From Pectinophora gossypiella (lineage: Eukaryota > Arthropoda > Insecta > Lepidoptera > Gelechiidae): DNA of 64,000 nucleotides. Where the stretch lies: NCBI RefSeq assembly GCF_024362695.1, contig NC_065414.1, positions 5,845,501-5,909,500 of the forward strand, written 5' to 3'. Below are positions 27,501 to 31,897 of the stretch, one piece after another (the first letter of the stretch is position 1; every line of letters starts with the position of its first letter). The position numbers and the translations under genes are program-made. The notes beneath the pieces were generated by a model. The model searched no databases. It was not told the origin of the DNA and saw only the letters and a list, made by a program, of their open reading frames with translations.

Positions 27501-29427
27501 TGCAACTGGGACCTGGTGCGTCTGCACGCGGAGGCGGGCACGGCGCTGTACGTAGCTTGGCGGGAGAAGCGCGCCGCGCACCAGCGCTCGCGGGCCATAC
27601 AGGCGCTGCTGCTCACCGAGCACCTGCAGGCTGCCACGCACTCGTAAGGACACTAGCCATATTACACTAGAAAGAGCGTAATTGTACACAGTGTTGCCAT
27701 CTCCAACAAATATTATTATTATTAGCCTGTGTGATCCCACTGCTGGGCAAACGCCTCCCCCATGTCTTTCCAAGTATCCCGGTTCTGTGCGAGCTGTGTC
27801 CAGTCTTTTCGATAACCGTCGAGATCATCGCGCCTTCGTTTCCGGGGTCTACCACTGGGCAAATATGATGATATGATTATAATAATGATAATGTAGTTCC
27901 TTTTCGCGAATACAAAACATACAAACGATTCAGCCTCATTCTACTAGAAATCTCCAATAACATACCTGCATACGGATTCATATAAAATTGGACATTGTTG
28001 TTTATGATTTAGGCTTTTCGGCGGGAAACGGGAACGGGACAGTTGCTTTCTTCATTGAGTAATCTAAATAATTAATACGAAGTGGTGTTTTGTGGTTAAT
28101 GATCGCATTAAGTTAGTCTGAAGACATTCGCGAGTGTTATTATATTGGAGTATTCAATGAACAAAGTGTATCTGCCTATTTTCGCTTCGTGCCGGGAAGC
28201 CGCTTCATAACTCAAAAGTTTATGCGGACTTTTGAGTTAATTCGTTTGGGGTTCGGAGTAGGAGTCTACTCCGAGGGTGGGGGCTTAGGTTTCATCATCA
28301 TCACCTTTCATCATTTCATTAATCATCAAGAAAAACAATACGTCAGACATGGCTGTATGGGCATAGTTCCCTTTGCCTTACCCTTCGGGGAAAACCAAAA
28401 CAAAAAAAAATGTTTATGATTTATTTTGTTGATAGTTATTTTAATATTTTCAGAGTGGCGCTGACAGTACTCGACGGGTTGCTTAGCAACGACCTGACGG
28501 ACTCGCTGCGGAAGCTAGCGGGCTGGAGGGAGACTACTTGGGGGAACAAACGATATCACTCTTATTACAGGTAAGTAAGCAAGCTTATTATCCACCGTAA
28601 CGTAACATCGCAAAGTACTTGCTACAAAATACTTACCTGAATCACATAAAGTTTACACACTAAAATCTTCATGCATATTGTCTGCATTTTTGGTCCAGGA
28701 AAACGTAATCAAGCCTTTGATTACAAGTTAGCCGCCTGGCTAACTTAGGGGGTATGGAGTATACTCCACCTCGCTGCTCTACTGCGGGTTGGGAGGTGTT
28801 TAGCTATAGGTAGTCACCGACATAGCCCGGAGAATTGCAAAGCTGAAGTGGCAGTGGGCAGGACACATAGCGAGGAGAACCGATGGCCGCTGGGGCGGAA
28901 GGGTTCTGGAATGGCGACCACGTGTCGGACGACGCTCAGTGGGTAGGCCCGCTACAAGGTGGACCGACGATCTGGTAAAGGTCGCGGGAAGCCGTTGGAT
29001 GCGGGCAGCGCAGGACCGATCGTCGTGGAGATCCTTGGGGGAGGCCTATGCCCAGCAGTGGGCGTCGTACGGCTGATGATGATAGTAGCCGTGGACCAAC
29101 GGTAACGGCTCAACATCCCTTCTCAATAGAATCGTCGTACTTTTTCAGACAATTAAGTTTTATAAGTCAATACATAGATGATAAAAACAAAACTTACGAT
29201 CACAAGCTCAATAACTCTCCTTTCCGTTGGTCAGAGACGTCCTCTTCCTCGCGATGGCAGCTCTAGGCGAGCACAACATCGACCTGATAGCCCTCCAGCG
29301 CGAGTACACGCGCGCCCTCGAGCAGTTGCAGCAGAGCGGCGAGGCGCGGCCGCAGGACCTGCCGCCGTCGCCCACCGCCGTCTGCTGCCGGCACTACTTC
29401 AAGCGGCTGCGGCTCTGTGATGAATGA
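338..29427 (+). CDS. Crag: DENND4/Crag-type DENN-domain Rab guanine-nucleotide exchange factor, 3' part (20 exons, 5' end outside window)
   Basis: The family (fly Crag, vertebrate DENND4A-C) activates Rab GTPases, chiefly Rab10, in exocytic and basement-membrane trafficking. The exons listed separately join in phase from 338 to the stop at 29427 and give 954 residues. The N-terminal MABP/DENN part must lie left of the window. Visible parts in order: an Ala/Arg-rich segment (residues 1-60), the helical PPR-like region (61-178, with SPEAWAKCLLGACY and PNALTYGYYNRC), a long Ser/Pro-rich linker (about 220-500), a helical stretch with SSLKSAATSMAKKFDEMKE, a cysteine-pair module (C664/C667 and C694/C697 around DEDIMAGWAADDSNLNT), then YLNPLVLRKEFESIL and VYWNLVWFLERANIENHLPD, and the C-terminal helical region. 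The cysteine module and the YLNPLVLRKE block are what I recognise as DENND4. The host intron 519-11617 contains a P450 gene on the other strand. Assignment to DENND4 is firm; the exact ends of single exons are by eye. Confidence 0.9.
552..643 (+). repeat. decayed partial copy of the preceding Crag exon
   Basis: Shares the 22-base run starting ccggccgctgcgctcgcttc with the exon at 429-450, plus a gacgctgata block before it and cgaacgaagcagga-like sequence after it, with deletions between. No acceptor or open frame continues it, so it looks like a non-functional partial exon duplicate 34 bases downstream of its parent. Confidence 0.6.
724..729 (-). terminator. polyadenylation signal of the P450 gene
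   Basis: TTTATT on the + strand, AATAAA in the sense of the P450 transcript, about 50 bases after its stop codon. Signal seen; use inferred. Confidence 0.5.
780..943 (-). CDS. P450 exon 9 (C terminus)
   Basis: Completes the haem loop (GQRFATLELKSCVSALLRKF) and ends FVERSY, TGA at 782-780. The reading frame stays open into the intron up to 1115, so intron retention would not stop there, but tttccag at 944 fits the P450 frame. Confidence 0.92.
780..6793 (-). CDS. CYP4-clan cytochrome P450 monooxygenase, complete, nine exons
   Basis: Haem-thiolate monooxygenase of the ER membrane, taking electrons from P450 reductase; the substrate cannot be told. Exons 6649-6793, 6062-6171, 4410-4500, 3499-3681, 2687-3081, 2345-2413, 1916-2084, 1292-1471 and 780-943 join in phase (1506 bases, 501 residues plus stop), the normal microsomal P450 length. 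Seen: hydrophobic N-terminal anchor (residues about 2-18, VYLLSIVLFLCALDLLF), C-helix KWMHRRKILTP after residue 116, DYTLGAICETAMG, I-helix EGHDTTAAG (309-316), ExxR as ETLR (366-369), PDRF (420-423) and the haem loop FSAGPRNCIG with Cys446. ETAMG and GHDTT are hallmarks of CYP4-like enzymes; I do not assign a subfamily (CYP4, CYP340 and CYP341 are options). It lies antisense inside a Crag intron. A second copy of exons 1-2 lies upstream at 8329-9470. No break was seen, so it should be functional. Confidence 0.93.
957..1000. repeat. 44 bp sequence repeated in two P450 introns (copy 1)
   Basis: About 44 bases ending cttccacgcgccaaaggatcc recur with a few changes at 1551-1591, and a shorter third piece lies at 1605-1633. 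All are in introns on either side of exon 8. I do not recognise the source. Confidence 0.6.
1117..1262. repeat. GC-ended foldback fragment in the last P450 intron
   Basis: Contains a cgcgcgcgg-type block followed by ctctcgatata, like the ends of the elements at 19679 and 37773, and a small hairpin around cacctggatgtg. Probably a remnant of a Harbinger-derived MITE. Confidence 0.35.
1292..1471 (-). CDS. P450 exon 8 (haem loop)
   Basis: Reads GYKVPAGTLCHIHIFDLHRR, then NPNKFDPDRFLPEN and YLPFSAGPRNCI, ending one base into the glycine after the haem cysteine. Donor gtaaga. Confidence 0.94.
1551..1591. repeat. 44 bp sequence repeated in two P450 introns (copy 2)
   Basis: Direct repeat of 957-1000, followed by a third, shorter block with cgcgccaaaaaatcc at 1605-1633. 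Confidence 0.6.
1916..2084 (-). CDS. P450 exon 7 (K-helix ExxR)
   Basis: Reads DKIVAELNEVFGDSD and later IKETLRLYPPVPFIGR; contains the ExxR pair. Ends one base into the serine codon completed by exon 8. Confidence 0.92.
2345..2413 (-). CDS. P450 exon 6 (I-helix)
   Basis: 69 bases coding GHDTTAAGLNYCLMLLANHK and DIQ, with the oxygen-activation threonines of the I-helix. Flanked by gacag and gtacgc. Confidence 0.9.
2455..2560 (+). repeat. SINE/LINE tail fragment
   Basis: The run from gttggagtatgttccatacc to gcagtgggacgtatctaggc followed by tttatgttatg is the common tail also seen at 29867-29950. It lies in a P450 intron. Confidence 0.6.
2687..3081 (-). CDS. P450 exon 5
   Basis: Largest exon. 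Begins (E)TAMGTRLDDD and ends EEVDTFTFE before gttagt; contains the lysine-rich surface loop VGSKKKKIAMLDLM. Confidence 0.92.
3105..3202. repeat. 98 nt near-perfect hairpin in P450 intron 4
   Basis: Arms of about 36 bases starting ccatggcattgcaggctgg pair with the right arm ending ccagcaatgccatgg; the loop carries two more tgctattat-type units. Size resembles a precursor microRNA but also a minimal foldback element. See findings. Confidence 0.7.
3499..3681 (-). CDS. P450 exon 4 (C-helix)
   Basis: Begins GAKWMHRRKILTPAFHFNIL, the WxxxRK..TPxFHF C-helix that contacts a haem propionate, and ends DYTLGAIC plus G before gtaagt. Confidence 0.92.
4121..4348. mobile_element. MITE-1 foldback element, TA target duplication (copy 1)
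   Basis: 228 bp with inverted ends cagggtgttagtgacaccgt and its complement near cactagcacctg, flanked by TA on both sides. Subterminal arms hold gattctgagttgatatcaag. Ends and TA duplication fit a Tc1/mariner-type non-autonomous element. It lies in the P450 intron between exons 3 and 4. Confidence 0.75.
4410..4500 (-). CDS. P450 exon 3
   Basis: 91 bases from a tttacag acceptor to a gtaata donor; IVISGAKNTEKSDIYLLLNP then WLREGLLLSK, the usual segment before the C-helix. An internal ttcag at 4488 would break the frame and was not used. Confidence 0.88.
4593..4615. repeat. (GATA)n microsatellite
   Basis: Uninterrupted tagatagatagata run in a P450 intron. Confidence 0.9.
4670..4806 (-). mobile_element. 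short repeat (SINE-like), also at 7815-7960 and 63290-63415
   Basis: Reads in reverse as tgttgctgttgcagtttctt then cttctcctcagc and ends near ttgaataaatgattctgatt. The same block occurs at 7840-7915 and 63293-63412. Dispersed repeat, family not recognised. Confidence 0.6.
4819..4912. repeat. tandem duplication, 2 x 47 bp
   Basis: The 47-base unit starting near acgagttatttaataactag and ending cataccagcca occurs twice head to tail with almost no differences. Recent local duplication in a P450 intron. Confidence 0.9.
5265..5500 (-). mobile_element. SINE-A copy (partial)
   Basis: Shares catcagcccattaacgtccc, gatggatagggagatc, cagtgcggattgatggttat and gtggtcacccatcctatgac with the fuller copy at 38993-39279; the tRNA-like head is missing. 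Confidence 0.75.
5781..5972. mobile_element. MITE-1 copy 2
   Basis: Left part tagtgacatcgtaacgaata and right part cattacgatgttactacc face each other, with atgaatgtgagttgatatca inside. Ends are degraded. Confidence 0.65.
6062..6171 (-). CDS. P450 exon 2 (copy A)
   Basis: Between a ttcag acceptor and a gtacgc donor; reads GLFKLVRGYASQFNGIYGWY and ends NPEDIE in phase 0, ready to join IVISGAKN of exon 3. Confidence 0.9.
6649..6793 (-). CDS. P450 exon 1 (copy A)
   Basis: Starts at the ATG at 6793-6791 (MFVYLLSIVL), encodes the membrane anchor and KYNARHVRKVQTPKPNFLFG, and ends AAT CCA G before gtattt. The ATG is chosen because the hydrophobic anchor follows at once and copy B has the same start. 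An in-frame ATG upstream at 6901 is not needed. Confidence 0.9.
7391..7464 (-). promoter_or_regulatory. 5' flank block shared by both P450 first exons (copy A)
   Basis: Resembles 9551-9625 in order and spacing of short blocks (tttaaataataacaa, actag, atcaactaaaatata). It is 600 bases from the ATG here and only about 85 in copy B, so copy A carries an insertion. A promoter role is inference. Confidence 0.4.
7815..7960 (+). mobile_element. short SINE-like repeat, second copy
   Basis: tgttgctgttgcagtttctt, cttctcctcagcc and cgaaattcaaaaatgttac match 63297-63360 and, reversed, 4730-4800. Confidence 0.55.
8329..8438 (-). CDS. P450 exon 2, copy B (alternative or orphan)
   Basis: Same length (110 bases), phase and splice sites (ttttttcag, gtacgc) as exon 2A; 28 of 37 residues are identical, including QFNGIYGWYAMMMTT. 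No stop or frameshift. It can join exon 1B at its 5' side and exon 3 at 4500 at its 3' side in the same phase as copy A. No private exons 3-9 exist in the window. Confidence 0.72.
8483..8510. repeat. (TCAGAA)n microsatellite
   Basis: Four and a half tcagaa units just upstream (transcript sense) of exon 2B, making a spurious SDSDSD reading frame. Confidence 0.9.
8889..9195 (-). mobile_element. SINE-B copy, tRNA head at the right end
   Basis: Body blocks gagccgccaaaggcccctga, catcagtaagtagtaaccc and caacggcttacgtgccttcc match the full copy at 53613-53948. Box-B-like gatttaaacccgggact lies at the head. It sits in the intron between P450 exons 1B and 2B. Confidence 0.75.
9326..9470 (-). CDS. P450 exon 1, copy B (alternative or orphan)
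   Basis: ATG at 9470-9468, 145 bases like exon 1A, ending AAA AAC CCA G before gtattt. 41 of 48 residues match copy A (MLVYLLLIVLFLCALDLLFK then YNARHVRKIQTPKQDFFFG). Intact anchor and donor, so it could act as an alternative first exon or be the 5' stump of a broken tandem duplicate. Confidence 0.72.
9551..9625 (-). promoter_or_regulatory. 5' flank block shared by both P450 first exons (copy B)
   Basis: Partner of 7391-7464, immediately upstream of exon 1B. Conservation may reflect only the common duplication. Confidence 0.4.
10430..10582 (+). mobile_element. dispersed short repeat (family E)
   Basis: Shares ggtctaacagaaagctcggtg, a gatagatgtacctctg block and a tatgttatgttat tail with copies near 44690-44790, 48318-48485, 59875-59965 and 61385-61545. 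Confidence 0.55.
11169..11361. mobile_element. MITE-1 copy 3
   Basis: Opposed catgacatcgtaacgaaaac and tcgttacgatgtcactaaca ends with ctgagttaatatcaagtgg inside. Confidence 0.65.
11618..11804 (+). CDS. Crag: Crag exon (PPR-like region, part 1)
   Basis: From ttccctag to gtaagt; reads LARKASLSPEAWAKCLLGAC and LREAFELLERATKLRVPCDE. Helical repeat region that follows the DENN module in this family. Ends in phase 0. Confidence 0.92.
11838..12075 (-). mobile_element. SINE-B-like copy, partial
   Basis: cccactgctgggcccaggc, catactccaccacactgctc, cggcttaacgtgctctccaa and gattcaagcctgtcatgtcc are body blocks of the tRNA-headed SINE family. The head is lost. Confidence 0.65.
12186..12247. repeat. perfect 27 bp inverted repeat with 8 nt loop
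   Basis: Arms at 12186-12212 and 12221-12247 are exact complements (core tttaaacttaagtatttta), loop atacgttc. Cruciform-capable; lies in a Crag intron about 120 bases before the next exon. Confidence 0.92.
12366..12532 (+). CDS. Crag: Crag exon (PPR-like region, part 2)
   Basis: VCYRVMMQLCGVHSLPVLAV then MKRAGLQPNALTYGYYNRC, a PPR-type helix pair, ending CQDMP plus AG before gtaata. Confidence 0.93.
12680..12840 (-). mobile_element. SINE-C fragment
   Basis: ttcaacccgcgaagggaaaa, ccagcccaatac and ctgagcatgtgataatcat match the full copy at 14854-15175 in reverse. Confidence 0.65.
13105..13225 (-). mobile_element. dispersed repeat fragment (family F)
   Basis: Block with tcacacacacagatgcgcgt and gtctgtgtaaaacgaggttg recurs reversed at 39590-39690 and 44100-44205. 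Confidence 0.5.
13412..13536 (+). CDS. Crag: Crag exon
   Basis: After tatacag; GSQLLWNKLRIAVMGAALFR then KAGAQRANRAAGHALHANNA G. The nearer cccag at 13421 was rejected because it breaks phase. Ends with A before gtaagt. Confidence 0.88.
13658..13765. mobile_element. MITE-1 copy 4 (shortened)
   Basis: Intact left end cagggtgttagtgacatcgt; the right part is cut after the gatattaactcagaatcatg block. Confidence 0.6.
14297..14416 (+). CDS. Crag: Crag exon
   Basis: ttccag to gtatgt; SGTLPRVRSAAAVGDGGDLS and ACEPALSRTSLDS. Start of the Ser-rich linker. Confidence 0.85.
14854..15175 (+). mobile_element. SINE-C, full copy with tRNA-like head
   Basis: Head ccgtggtagcccagttggta gaacgcttgcctctc with a box-A-like start; body with cctgctcagcggtgaaggaa, acattcccgagaaatgc and ttcccttcgcgggttgg; end ggataatgctagggagatga. 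Reverse copies lie at 21838-22072 and 52685-53008, and a tail at 1-115. Confidence 0.8.
15201..15206 (+). promoter_or_regulatory. Crag: tandem NAGNAG splice acceptor
   Basis: cagcag precedes the exon, so splicing may start at 15204 (adding one alanine codon) or at 15207 without changing phase. Both would be read GGREHEAN. Confidence 0.6.
15207..15335 (+). CDS. Crag: Crag exon
   Basis: GREHEANSNAFEALMRRGNI then MSNAAGILIS; donor gtctgt is weak. Part of the linker. Confidence 0.87.
15749..16006. mobile_element. MITE-4 copy 1
   Basis: Starts near tagtttccaactagtcaaat and ends with its partner ctaggaaactacccaatt; interior aacgtcaaaacacgaaatta and ctttatttagtaatcagaat. Copies at 18088-18312 and 54109-54374. 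Short inverted ends suggest a non-autonomous DNA element. Confidence 0.65.
16101..16204 (+). CDS. Crag: Crag exon
   Basis: LPSNPDLCEVSRPRSNSLGS then EDKSTPITIAEKRQ; Ser-rich linker, ends in phase 0 at gtacga. Confidence 0.88.
16305..16560 (-). mobile_element. dispersed repeat (family G)
   Basis: catttaagagccacgctcttg, gatggcgcccagagtagtc, cgcctctgaatagtactgac and gttacagtccctgtgactc recur at 51765-52100; shorter pieces at 16990-17040 and 62515-62610. Confidence 0.65.
16808..16922 (+). CDS. Crag: Crag exon
   Basis: TIHVSPDSPSDLRILTRSES then FAGDAQIVQNLQRLSFSS; gttccag to gtaagt. Confidence 0.88.
17269..17383 (+). CDS. Crag: Crag exon
   Basis: QSNAKSRCSRTLSFPEEPEK then EAAANGAVNEDTKASPL; ttttatag to gtaaga. 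Confidence 0.87.
17605..17793 (+). CDS. Crag: Crag exon (proline-rich)
   Basis: LSPRTPVLADDPLGALAEPP, PPEQPPPPTVEDPPLPKH and KLFHRRSNSFQDDPPEQTE; ends GG before gtataa, which fits the next exon. Confidence 0.88.
18088..18312. mobile_element. MITE-4 copy 2
   Basis: Left end agggtagttaaatccaacta, right end gacctaggaaactatccaat; same interior as 15749-16006. Confidence 0.62.
18742..18822 (+). CDS. Crag: Crag exon
   Basis: KLHRSETAPGTMSSSLATLG then NTLKIFG; ctcacag to gtgagt. Confidence 0.87.
19083..19300. mobile_element. two MITE-1 half copies
   Basis: Right half at 19095-19190 (atcaactcagaatcatggtc, gttacggtgtcactaacacc) followed by a left half at 19225-19300 (gtgacatcgtaacaaattct). Rearranged or nested insertion. 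Confidence 0.55.
19679..19815. repeat. GC-ended foldback element
   Basis: Arms with gcgccgcgc, atatcgagggtttcgaccag and tctatctacgtggatag pair imperfectly with tattggtcaaagccctcgat and cgcgccgcgcgcgg. Arm layout is like the right end of the Harbinger element at 37660-37773, so probably a derived MITE. Confidence 0.55.
20006..20083 (+). CDS. Crag: Crag exon
   Basis: RYSPARLSLRKENMKIGKAM then IENYF; gtttag to gtaagc. Confidence 0.88.
20926..21152 (+). CDS. Crag: Crag exon (helical segment)
   Basis: SIAGKKSNELLQSGLSSLKS, AATSMAKKFDEMKEVISANS and SALSSLIAEEDSTDGSSEIN; tttcag to gtaagt. Amphipathic helix pattern. Confidence 0.92.
21588..21712 (+). CDS. Crag: Crag exon
   Basis: WIGGMGFRRASSDADLACSM then LATLLSHLPDNLYPTHT; tttgcag to gtatgt, ends in phase 0. 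Confidence 0.9.
21838..22072 (-). mobile_element. SINE-C copy, reversed
   Basis: aaaccgcgaagggaaaacca, gagcacgtgataatcattta and cctcaaagtgagaggcaagc mirror 14880-15080. Confidence 0.72.
22113..22295 (+). CDS. Crag: Crag exon (cysteine-pair module)
   Basis: ENISVFVHMSSCSQCHQCLA, LLYDEDIMAGWAADDSNLNT and RCTACGRHTVPVLSAQ. Two CxxC pairs (664/667 and 694/697) look like a zinc ribbon; DEDIMAGWAADDSNLNT is the most diagnostic DENND4 stretch here. Confidence 0.96.
22832..22922 (+). CDS. Crag: Crag exon
   Basis: VVRTGQTQAESISVPYLNPL then VLRKEFESIL; tttgcag to gtatgt. Confidence 0.93.
24602..25001 (-). repeat. repeat H copy 1 (inverted to 28012)
   Basis: About 400 bp. Contains ggttttccccgaagggtaag, cagccatgtctgacgtattt, cctaagcccccaccctcgga, tgatcattaaccacaaaacacc-type sequence and ends cgtttcccgccgaaaagccc. 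Nearly identical in reverse to 28012-28410. Unclassified. Confidence 0.85.
25036..25385 (-). repeat. repeat H copy 2
   Basis: Same orientation as copy 1 but more diverged: gggcaaggcaaagggaacta, cccaccctcggagcagactc, gtgatcattaaccacaaaac. The stub at 25470-25540 repeats only its first part. Confidence 0.8.
26285..26467 (+). CDS. Crag: Crag exon
   Basis: REGDACLAEPDFVESHPIVY then WNLVWFLERANIENHLPDLL and YHSSDTLHEAERS; atcgtag to gtgagt. Parent of two decayed copies downstream. Confidence 0.94.
26501..26592 (+). pseudogene. decayed copy 1 of the preceding Crag exon
   Basis: tagtatactgggacctgg, cgagccaactttgagaacca, ccgacacgctgcatgaagca follow the exon in order with deletions. No acceptor and no matching frame. 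Confidence 0.75.
26775..26897 (+). pseudogene. decayed copy 2 of the same Crag exon
   Basis: gcgagccaacattgagaacc, cttctgtgtattttcaagcc and cagacacgctgcacgaagca match 26365-26460; reading frame interrupted and splice sites absent. Confidence 0.78.
27487..27643 (+). CDS. Crag: Crag exon
   Basis: CHVICNWDLVRLHAEAGTAL, YVAWREKRAAHQRSRAIQAL and LLTEHLQAATH; attgcag to gtaagg. Confidence 0.93.
27722..27857 (-). mobile_element. non-LTR retrotransposon 3' end
   Basis: Reverse strand codes GRPRKRRRDDLDGYRKDWTQ then NRDTWKDMGEAFAQQWDHTG and a stop, the usual C-terminal end of insect RTE-like or Jockey-like LINE polyproteins. Fragment only. Confidence 0.75.
28012..28410 (+). repeat. repeat H copy 3
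   Basis: Begins ggcttttcggcgggaaacgg and ends ccttcggggaaaaccaaaac; complement of 24602-25001. Contains an inner palindrome aactcaaaagtttatg/cggacttttgagtt. Confidence 0.87.
28454..28570 (+). CDS. Crag: Crag exon
   Basis: VALTVLDGLLSNDLTDSLRK then LAGWRETTWGNKRYHSYY; ttttcag to gtaagt. Confidence 0.93.
28810..29076 (+). mobile_element. non-LTR retrotransposon 3' end with open C-terminal frame
   Basis: Open frame IARRIAKLKWQWAGHIARRT, DGRWGRRVLEWRPRVGRRSV, GRPATRWTDDLVKVAGSRWM and SLGEAYAQQWASYG plus stop, a typical LINE polyprotein C terminus (RTE or Jockey-like group not decided). Preceded at 28730-28800 by SINE-like sequence. In a Crag intron. Confidence 0.82.
29235..29427 (+). CDS. Crag: Crag last coding exon
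   Basis: DVLFLAMAALGEHNIDLIAL, QREYTRALEQLQQSGEARPQ and AVCCRHYFKRLRLCDE, then TGA. GC-rich against the AT-rich 3' UTR. Confidence 0.93.
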
Positions 29428-31855
29428 CAGCGGGCCCGTTTTTTGTAGACTTCTAAGCGTAGCAAGACGATTTCATTGTTACAAGAGAAGTCATAAATGA
29501 GCGTATACTATTGGCTCAATCATCGCGTCGCCCGATATGTCGGCAGCATGCCACGACACGACTATTGGTGAAAACAAGGTTTGTTATTTCAGTAAAGAGT
29601 TGGTTAGCTTTATACAAATAAATCTTCGAGTGAAATGAGTCGAAAATGTATTCTTATCATAGTCACACGATTACGATGATATGATCGTGAACCATATTTT
29701 TGACAAAATGTAGAAGTACCACGAATACAAGTTTCATACTCATGGAGTAACATGCTTTGTTTTTGTATTAGGACAAGAATAAGAAGTTGAAACGTTTGAG
29801 CAGTTCATAAAATGGTATTGACGCATTATTAGATAGAAGTATATTTACCATAATTATATCATTTTTGGAGTATGCTCCATACCCCCTCCGGTTGATTGAG
29901 GGGAGGCCTGTGTCCAGCAGTGGGACGTATATAGGCTATTTATGTTTATGTATAAAATTTGTGCAAAAAAGTAATAATAAAGTTCTTAATAAACAAACTT
30001 AACTTAATTTTAGTTTGACAGCTCTCACATTAGTGCTGTCCTTCACTTACAACACGTATAAGAAAGAGATGCAGCTAGTTTAAGTCGTGTCAAATTAAGT
30101 TAAAATTTATTTGGTGGTTGTCCATATCGACACCAATGACAATGTTCAACCAAAAAATCATGTAATTTCCTAAATGGTAAATGTACTTCTATTCAATGAT
30201 TAGTATATCGAGCAATGCATTGCAATAATTAAAAGGAATTGTAAAATAAGCAATGCAGTTGTAAAATCGACATCGTCGACATTTCGATTCAATGTATTTT
30301 TTTACTTTAAATTATTTTAGATAGTACCGTCCATTATCAGTTGAAAAATGCTTCGGAAAGCATGCCACTAAAATCTAAATAGAACGACGTCCATTTTACG
30401 TATAATAAAATGATAGACTTGTCTTCGCGGTTGACATAAAAAATGCACTACTGTTTGTCATGGCCTAAATTAAATTGCAGTTGTTCACATAATGCCCCAA
30501 TTTAAGTACTTTTATCACATTCACCGGTTTTGTGTGTTATTCATAATTCGCATTGGCATATCTATTAGTTGATTAGTATTGTGGGTGCTAACGCTAAGTA
30601 TTTTGGATTGTAACCGTTACGAAACACGAGTGTACATAGTAATGTTGTATAGAATAGGTTAAGAGCCACAAAAGGCGTTATAGCGAAGATTTCGCTGCGG
30701 TAACACAGTTAAATTCGTAAACGAATGTTAAGTCTCGTAGAAGTTTTGCTATTGAATGTGTTCAACAAGTCACATTGTTTGTATCACGCTACTATTTTTT
30801 GAATAAAATATGTTTAGTCATTATAAATTCATTCCAAAGTTATGTTTCTCACAATCTTTACTAACTCGGATTGTTGGTGTATTTTTCGTTGGATGTTTTA
30901 ATAAAGACAAGATAATGTGACTGCCAAAATTCAAAAGTATTTATAAAGGTGTCAACATTATTATAAATGTGGAACAATGTGATTAAATCATATTACTGTA
31001 ATCATGTTAATCTAAGCTGATAAATTGTGAAGGTAATAAGTACTGTACCGTTCTTGCAATATTATGGTGTTACAAAATATTTTTATGAGTATAATTTAAC
31101 ACTTCTATGGTTATACATGTAACTTATATTTTATTGTCATTAATCTAAAGAGGTCTATAACAGCATAGAGATAATATCCTTGAACGCGTGTACACAAAGA
31201 AAAATATAAAATCATGTAATATGTGTGAATTTTCTGTTATTACTATCTATATAACTCACTAGATTTACATCACAATACATGTTTCAACCAATGATTTCGT
31301 ATTTTACGCATACAATACTCATGTTACTAACCAAGTAGAATTGAAATGATGTAAAACTATTTATTGAGTAACAGAAACATAAGAGGCAAAATATTTATAC
31401 ACATACTCTGTACATGTTAAAATAATTTTATGTATATTTTGGCAAATGCATCAATATAAATACTTATATCTGGCATCTAATGAGGAGATTGTATCCAAAT
31501 AGGATTAGAGGATATGTTGTAGAAATAGTCACAATAGCTTTTATTTTTTTAGCTTATTTAGTTGCCTCAAGTGATCCCATACAAGCCATATTTTTGTTCC
31601 GTACAAAATGTACAATGGTGATAGTCACTCAAATGTATTTTTATAACAAACGGCCCATTAATCCTGCATTATTTTAAGAATAAGATATCAGATCAAAATT
31701 TGATTATAATTTAAAATTAAAGACACGAAATTTGTCTGTATGTGAACTAAGAATTGAGTTGAATTGGTTTCATTTTAGTTATTTTATTCTCATCGACAAG
31801 TATAATGAAATGCATATAATTTTTATAAAAAAAATATATAATGCTTTGAATAAAG
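29428..31855 (+). other. probable Crag 3' UTR and intergenic DNA
   Basis: No other gene seen. AATAAA signals in the sense of Crag occur at 29976, 29988, 30802, 30900 and 31849, so the UTR could be about 0.6 to 2.4 kb. A SINE tail lies at 29867-29950. Confidence 0.5.
29976..29993 (+). terminator. Crag: two overlapping-range polyadenylation signals
   Basis: AATAAA at 29976-29981 and 29988-29993, the first candidates after the Crag stop. Confidence 0.4.
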
Positions 31856-31865
31856 TTGTTTTATT
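31849..31865. terminator. back-to-back polyadenylation signals of convergent genes
   Basis: AATAAA on + at 31849-31854 and AATAAA on - (TTTATT) at 31860-31865. The - signal is 33 bases after the neugrin-like stop and probably serves it. Confidence 0.55.
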
Positions 31866-31897
31866 TAAATATTTACATACTATCTACTATATTACAA

